A stretch of DNA of 8,482 nucleotides from NCBI GenBank assembly GCA_020059765.1, contig JAGVBM010000229.1, positions 1-8,482 of the forward strand, given 5' to 3'. Position numbers and translations under genes: made by a program. A model generated the notes under the pieces. The model ran no database searches. It saw nothing but the letters and a program-made list of their open reading frames with translations, and was not told where the DNA came from. This document shows positions 6,337 to 8,482 of the stretch, piece by piece. Source of the DNA: Bacillota bacterium (GTDB lineage: Bacteria > Bacillota > Bacilli > Tumebacillales > Effusibacillaceae). Position 1 is the first letter of the stretch, and the number at the start of each line of letters is the position of its first letter.

Positions 6337-7472
6337 CTGATCAGGAAGTCGGAAAATACCTCATTTGCGATGGGCAGCGCCCGTTTTGTAAGACGGATTA
6401 CAGTTTCATCTTTCACCAGCAGCCCTTTGTGAATGTTCCGCTCGATCACATCGCCGAAAACCTGATGCATGTCGACACCGTGCCGCTCGCGGAAACGCTG
6501 GAATTCCACACCGTTTATCATTCGCAAACCGAGGATCATCGTATCTTCCCGGCGGATCTCCTCCGAAATCCAGTTCTGTTCAACCACCGGCCGCCTTCCC
6601 GACAGGGCCGTCTCCATATAATCCGGGACCGCATGTTGGATCACATACCGGATGTGGTTGACGTATCCGTGAGCCCCCGCCCCCGCCGCCAAGTAGGGTT
6701 CATTGCGCCAGTACACCTGATTGTGCTGCGAATCGTGCCCCTTTTTGGCGAAATTGGAGATTTCATACATCCCGTACCCCTTGGCTTCCATCGTCTCCAT
6801 CAACAAGAGATACATCGCCAGATCGGTTTCCTCCGGCGGCAGTTCCAACTTGCCCCGGTCTTGCCAGACGGCAAAGGGCGTACCTTCTTCCACTTTAAGC
6901 GAATAGGCGGAAATGTGTTCCGGCGCCAGCTCGACAATCTTCTGCAGACTGTCCCGGAAGATCTCCATCGTTTGTCCTGGCAACCCGAACATCAGATCCA
7001 GATTGATCGATTCAAACCCGGCTTGTCTCGCTTTGTCAAAACTGTGATAGACAGTCAAACTGTCATGCAATCGGCCCAGTTTTTTCAGAATCGGATCGTG
7101 AAAAGACTGAACGCCGAAGGACAGCCGACTCACCCCACCCGCTTTCAAGGTGCGGAGTTTGTCCAGGTTGACCGTGCCGGGATTGGCTTCCACCGTAATT
7201 TCCGCGTCTTTTTCCACTGTAAAATGGTCGTGGAGAATGGCCATCATTCGTGCCAATTGTCCCGTATCCAGCAAACTGGGGGTGCCTCCGCCAAAAAAGA
7301 CTGTTTGTAAAGGCTGCCGCGGCAGCTCGGCGGCGAGCAGCTCCATTTCTTTCTCCAGCCCGTCCAAATAGCGGTCGATAACATCCCCGGTTGATACGTA
7401 CGAATTAAAGTCGCAATAGTAACACTTGCTCGCGCAAAACGGGATGTGCACATACAACGAGCTTGGCATCAT
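6333..7472 (-). CDS. hemW: HemW, radical-SAM haem chaperone-like protein (formerly called oxygen-independent coproporphyrinogen III oxidase-like)
   Basis: A 379-residue radical-SAM protein. HemW proteins bind haem and one [4Fe-4S] cluster and are thought to deliver haem to target proteins; they generally lack true HemN activity. The cluster motif CASKCYYCDF has cysteines at about residues 13, 17 and 20. The residue at the position of HemN's fourth cysteine is Phe, the usual HemW signature. Also visible are FFGGGTPSLLD (SAM-binding glycine motif) and the C-terminal HNQVYWRNEPYLAAGAGAHGY block with the HNxxYW motif. Start: GGGAG at 7485-7481 lies 8 bases before the ATG at 7472, and an adjacent ATG at 7469 is an alternative. 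A longer in-frame TTG at 7511 is rejected because it sits inside the terminator stem. The TGA stop is embedded in the -35 hexamer of the hrcA promoter. hemW next to hrcA is common in Bacilli. No convincing promoter of its own is visible. Confidence 0.93.
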   Translation of the reverse strand: MMPSSLYVHIPFCASKCYYCDFNSYVSTGDVIDRYLDGLEKEMELLAAELPRQPLQTVFFGGGTPSLLDTGQLARMMAILHDHFTVEKDAEITVEANPGTVNLDKLRTLKAGGVSRLSFGVQSFHDPILKKLGRLHDSLTVYHSFDKARQAGFESINLDLMFGLPGQTMEIFRDSLQKIVELAPEHISAYSLKVEEGTPFAVWQDRGKLELPPEETDLAMYLLLMETMEAKGYGMYEISNFAKKGHDSQHNQVYWRNEPYLAAGAGAHGYVNHIRYVIQHAVPDYMETALSGRRPVVEQNWISEEIRREDTMILGLRMINGVEFQRFRERHGVDMHQVFGDVIERNIHKGLLVKDETVIRLTKRALPIANEVFSDFLIS

Positions 7473-7495
7473 CTTCATCGCTCCCATCGATAGAG

Positions 7496-7532
7496 AAAAA
7501 ACCCGGCGCAATCAACGGGGCTTGCGGCCGGG
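7496..7532 (-). terminator. Rho-independent terminator between the TPR-like gene and hemW
   Basis: On the minus strand the arm CCCGGCCGCAA (7532-7522) pairs with TTGCGCCGGG (7511-7502), with one bulged C and a 10-base loop, giving ten mostly G-C pairs. It is followed directly by six T (7501-7496). This is a textbook intrinsic terminator acting leftwards, starting 22 bases after the upstream stop codon. On the plus strand the tail is A-rich, so it is not bidirectional. It lies just 23 bases before the hemW ATG. Confidence 0.85.
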
Positions 7533-7554
7533 AGCAAAAAAAATCTTCTTCGTA

Positions 7555-8482
7555 TCAGTAGCGGGCTCCGCCCAATGGAGAATGGACAAAAAATTTCTTT
7601 CTGGGGACCTCAACCTGGCCGCCGGCCACCAGATCGGCCTGACGCGCCTTGAAATAATCGTGAATGCGTCCCACCCACTGCATATCCGCGTAGATCACCC
7701 GATCCAGAATGTCCCGGGCAATCTCTTCCACGGGCCGTTCATCAGGCGGAAGAATTTCCGGTTCCCCTTGCTCGTTCAGTTCGACGCGGGATTGCCAGGG
7801 CAATCGGGAAACCTGCGCAAAATAGCCGATCACTTCCGGCAGTACATTGGATTCCCTGGTCCAGGACATGGCAAGGGAGAACAGCAATACGTCATCCCGC
7901 TGCCAGACATCGTCGGCAATCTCATACAATTCGTCAGAGAACGAAGCAATCACAATCCCTTTCTGCCCGGCGGAAAGTCCTTCGGCAATGGACTTCACGG
8001 GCAGCATCAGCATTTTTCCAAGAGCGTGCGCGAGCGGCCCACTGGTCTCGCCGGCAGCCGCCACATATTGATACTCCGGAAACACGGACAGCGGTCCGAT
8101 CGTCGTTTGAAGTGCGGCCAGCACGTTTGCCACCTGCTGATATCCGAAGTTCACCAAGGTATAGCGGCCGTTTGAAAGATTGTCTTCTTCCGGGTAATCC
8201 TCTTCAAACGTGCGCAGCAGGATCGTTCCATATTGGACAAAGTGCCAATCGCGGATCGTTTCCGGTTTGTAAGCCCGATAGCGGCGCAAGATGTCTTTCA
8301 GATAGGCAAGCTGCATGCCGCCTTCCCCGTTTTCCGCTTGCACTTGTTCTTCCAGCTTGTTGACAAAGATCGCAGCTTCCCCGGAGCGTCCGAGGAAGAT
8401 CAGCAGTTGGGCGATATAAAAGGTGATGCTCATCGCCTGTTCCTGTTCAAACGCTTTGCCGAAGAAGTGCAGCGCTTCTTCA
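7555..8482 (-). CDS. Unrecognised protein with TPR-like segment, 5'-truncated by window edge
   Basis: The frame is open to the right edge, giving 308 visible residues before a TGA at 7557-7555. The first in-window ATG (8433) is not a convincing start, because in-frame codons before it encode EEALHFFGKAFEQEQA, which looks like the second helix of a TPR unit. The next stretch (FYIAQLLIFLGRSGEAAIFVNKLEEQ) fits the hydrophobic/small-residue spacing of another TPR-type helix pair. From about visible residue 137 the pattern changes to alternating strands and helices (YVAAAGETSGPLAHALGKML, then LPVKSI, then KGIVIASFSDELYEIADDV, then VLLFSLAMSW), suggesting an alpha/beta domain. It is faintly reminiscent of a phosphoribosyltransferase-like fold, but I see no intact catalytic motif. 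The C-terminus is polar and basic. No signal peptide or membrane segment is visible, so it is probably cytoplasmic. A terminator follows at once. Coding potential is strong; the function is unknown. Confidence 0.8.
   Translation of the reverse strand, partial: EEALHFFGKAFEQEQAMSITFYIAQLLIFLGRSGEAAIFVNKLEEQVQAENGEGGMQLAYLKDILRRYRAYKPETIRDWHFVQYGTILLRTFEEDYPEEDNLSNGRYTLVNFGYQQVANVLAALQTTIGPLSVFPEYQYVAAAGETSGPLAHALGKMLMLPVKSIAEGLSAGQKGIVIASFSDELYEIADDVWQRDDVLLFSLAMSWTRESNVLPEVIGYFAQVSRLPWQSRVELNEQGEPEILPPDERPVEEIARDILDRVIYADMQWVGRIHDYFKARQADLVAGGQVEVPRKKFFVHSPLGGARY

Noticed and set aside
6330..7310. Plus-strand open frame opposite hemW (326 residues)
   Set aside because: The hemW motifs on the minus strand are unambiguous; this frame is a shadow without supporting signals.
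6333..7511. HemN (coproporphyrinogen III dehydrogenase) identity for the radical-SAM gene
   Set aside because: The motif is CxxxCxxCxF rather than CxxxCxxCxC, and the HNxxYW block and hrcA neighbourhood indicate HemW.
7426..8175. Plus-strand open frame opposite the TPR-like gene (249 residues)
   Set aside because: It crosses the terminator and the hemW start. The minus-strand frame is longer, open to the edge and has coherent structure.
1..8482. tRNA, rRNA, CRISPR array, insertion sequence or attachment site
   Set aside because: Reading both strands I saw no repeat-spacer pattern, transposase, cloverleaf or rRNA-like stretch.

Overview
The window carries a Gram-positive (Bacillota, Bacilli-like) heat-shock locus. 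Every gene I can support lies on the minus strand, so the window is read from its right end to its left end. The evidence for Bacillota is the gene order hrcA-grpE-dnaK-dnaJ, a perfect CIRCE operator behind a consensus sigma-A-type promoter, strong purine-rich ribosome binding sites, GTG/TTG starts, and a DnaK that lacks the roughly 24-residue insert in the ATPase domain of Gram-negative DnaK. GC is moderate (about 55-60% in the chaperone genes from a few hand-counted lines). I cannot name the genus.

Layout in transcription order. (1) 8482-7555: the 3' part of an unrecognised gene with a TPR-like helical segment followed by an alpha/beta region; it is open at the window edge. A rho-independent terminator (7532-7496) follows it. 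(2) 7472-6333: hemW, a radical-SAM protein of haem metabolism. Its start is only 23 bases past that terminator. (3) 6336-6270: a sigma-A promoter whose -35 hexamer contains the hemW stop codon, then the CIRCE operator. (4) 6249-5221 hrcA, 5157-4591 grpE, 4486-2651 dnaK, 2564-1443 dnaJ: the class I heat-shock operon, in which HrcA represses its own operon through CIRCE and DnaK, DnaJ and GrpE form one ATP-driven chaperone machine. A 12-bp perfect inverted repeat lies between dnaK and dnaJ. (5) 1442-1149: an AT-rich spacer with a 10-bp hairpin that probably ends the dnaJ transcript, a candidate promoter, and two tandem Spo0A-box-like 9-mers. (6) 1148-60: a secreted/membrane HupE/UreJ_2-type protein with lower GC than the operon. 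(7) 59-1: a strong Shine-Dalgarno-like sequence at the edge, perhaps serving a gene just outside.

Start corrections matter here. The longest open frames for hrcA, hemW and dnaJ begin at codons inside, respectively, the CIRCE operator, the terminator stem and the intergenic region. Ribosome binding sites place the real starts at 6249 (ATG), 7472 (ATG; 7469 possible) and 2564 (GTG).

Most of the window is an ordinary, well-known operon, and I see no clear novel system. The parts that deserve a second look are the unrecognised gene in the place where lepA often sits, the terminator crowding hemW, the dnaK-dnaJ hairpin, and the HupE/UreJ-like gene with its AT-rich upstream region.
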